From: Alphaproteobacteria bacterium
GTDB taxonomy: Bacteria; Pseudomonadota; Alphaproteobacteria; Puniceispirillales; Puniceispirillaceae
Assembly: GCA_022425485.1 (NCBI GenBank)
Contig: JAKMFL010000057.1
Span: forward strand, 42,262-106,261
Direction of reading: 5' to 3'
Length of the DNA stretch: 64,000 nucleotides
Of this stretch, positions 63,573 to 64,000 are shown piece after piece; the stretch's first letter is position 1, and every line of letters starts with the position of its first letter. A program made the translations under genes and the position numbers. Under the pieces are notes generated by a model. That model searched no databases. It was given only the letters and a program-made list of their open reading frames with translations, and had not been told where the DNA came from.

Positions 63573-64000
63573 AGCCTTTTGGATAGGGAAAGCGTGGCGT
63601 CCCGTTGATAATCAAGCCTGTCATAAAATGCCAGCACATCCACATTATCGCTGCGCACCTGCAAGTTTAGCTTCGGACATCCAGCCGCGATTAAATCTGC
63701 CTCAATGCGCTGCATAATCACCCTGCCTATCCCGCTTTGCTGAACATCAGGGTCAACCCCTAGATAATTCACCGAGCCGCGATGCCCATCATAGCCTGCC
63801 ATAGCCGCAGCGATAATCACGCCGTCCGCCTCGGCTACCCAGAACCAGCTATAGCTATTTACCGCCATCTCTTGAAGCTTGCGCGATATATCCTTTTGCG
63901 GATCATTCCATGGGCGCAGCAGGCCAGCCTTTTCCCAAAGCGCAATAACCTTATCGCTATCCCCTTTATCAAAGGGCCGAAGTTTTATCTGCTTTTCCAT
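63557..64000 (-). CDS. GNAT family N-acetyltransferase, YpeA-like
   Basis: A 147-residue GNAT protein very similar in pattern to E. coli YpeA: LRPWNDPQKDI, the GYDGHRGSVNYLGV core and the acetyl-CoA-binding QQSGIGR (R/QxxGxG/A), followed by CPKLNLQVRSDN. The acceptor is unknown. The ATG coincides with the last bases of the window; the size equals that of YpeA, so the gene is probably complete, although an upstream start outside the window cannot be excluded. Its stop lies in an 18-bp duplication. Confidence 0.9.
   Translation of the reverse strand: MEKQIKLRPFDKGDSDKVIALWEKAGLLRPWNDPQKDISRKLQEMAVNSYSWFWVAEADGVIIAAAMAGYDGHRGSVNYLGVDPDVQQSGIGRVIMQRIEADLIAAGCPKLNLQVRSDNVDVLAFYDRLDYQRDATLSLSKRLISDD

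Overview
The window reads as one contiguous chromosomal segment of a free-living, Gram-negative alphaproteobacterium. Evidence: purS-purQ-purL-bolA-grxD order, cvpA-purF-SDR order, a separate small PurL with PurS, a monocistronic rpsD, class II DAHP synthase, LptD, and a moderately AT-leaning composition. A DddQ-like DMSP-lyase cupin, an acetoacetate-CoA ligase and compact spacing suggest a marine lineage such as SAR116 or relatives; this taxonomic guess is inference only. No phage, plasmid, insertion sequence, rRNA or CRISPR array was seen. Only the first gene (radA) is visibly cut by the window edge.

Layout. 1-4 kb: radA (3' part), cvpA, purF, a short-chain dehydrogenase. 4-8.3 kb: mnmC, divergent from a cyclopropane-fatty-acid-synthase-type methyltransferase, ycgN and two very small genes. 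8.3-15 kb: the complete four-gene ligase-associated DNA repair set (ATP-dependent ligase and exonuclease leftward, helicase and PdeM phosphoesterase rightward) with a GST gene inside. 15-21 kb: a membrane-lipid modification island (FAD amine-oxidase-like protein, DUF1365, second CFA-type methyltransferase, DUF3833, and convergent NTF2-like/SDR/SDR). 21-30 kb: mixed accessory and housekeeping genes including a flavin reductase, an HD phosphohydrolase, the DMSP-lyase-like cupin, tRNA-Leu(TAA), an HCCA isomerase-like protein, an ArpA/HalD-type oxygenase, rhomboid protease, map and radC. 30-36 kb: purB, purC, purS, purQ, purL, bolA, grxD. 36-49 kb: a long leftward block with rpsD, trmJ, cimA, cysS, gltX, nadE, pncB, class II DAHP synthase and gor. 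49-58 kb: acetoacetate-CoA ligase, a DMT transporter, cytochrome c' and cytochrome b, a DNA glycosylase, an HMCES/YedK protein, a Sua5-type TsaC and a GlcD-type FAD dehydrogenase. 58-64 kb: DUF924, two glycosyltransferases, lptD and a YpeA-like acetyltransferase.

How the genes fit together. Purine synthesis is represented by six enzymes or subunits (PurF, B, C, S, Q, L). DNA maintenance is strongly represented (RadA, ligase cluster, AlkA-like glycosylase, HMCES, RadC). The 15-21 kb island plus the separate CFA paralogue at 6 kb imply chemical remodelling of phospholipid acyl chains, comparable to sigma-E/ChrR-linked lipid genes of Rhodobacter. NAD salvage (pncB, nadE) sits with two aminoacyl-tRNA synthetases. 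LPS assembly is indicated by the GT9, GT4 and LptD genes at the right end.

The most unusual sequence-level feature is a series of unrelated short tandem repeats (12-24 bp units, 2-4 copies). Several straddle stop codons or lie between convergent genes, one repeats the ribosome-binding-site/start-codon module of pdeM, and one gives the DMSP-lyase gene three consecutive in-frame TAG stops. A second candidate is a leader upstream of the first CFA gene with three successive hairpins, a terminator-like end and a 37-codon open frame. All longer gaps were read; none exceeds about 360 bases, and the largest (24019-24373) holds the tRNA gene, repeats and a terminator.
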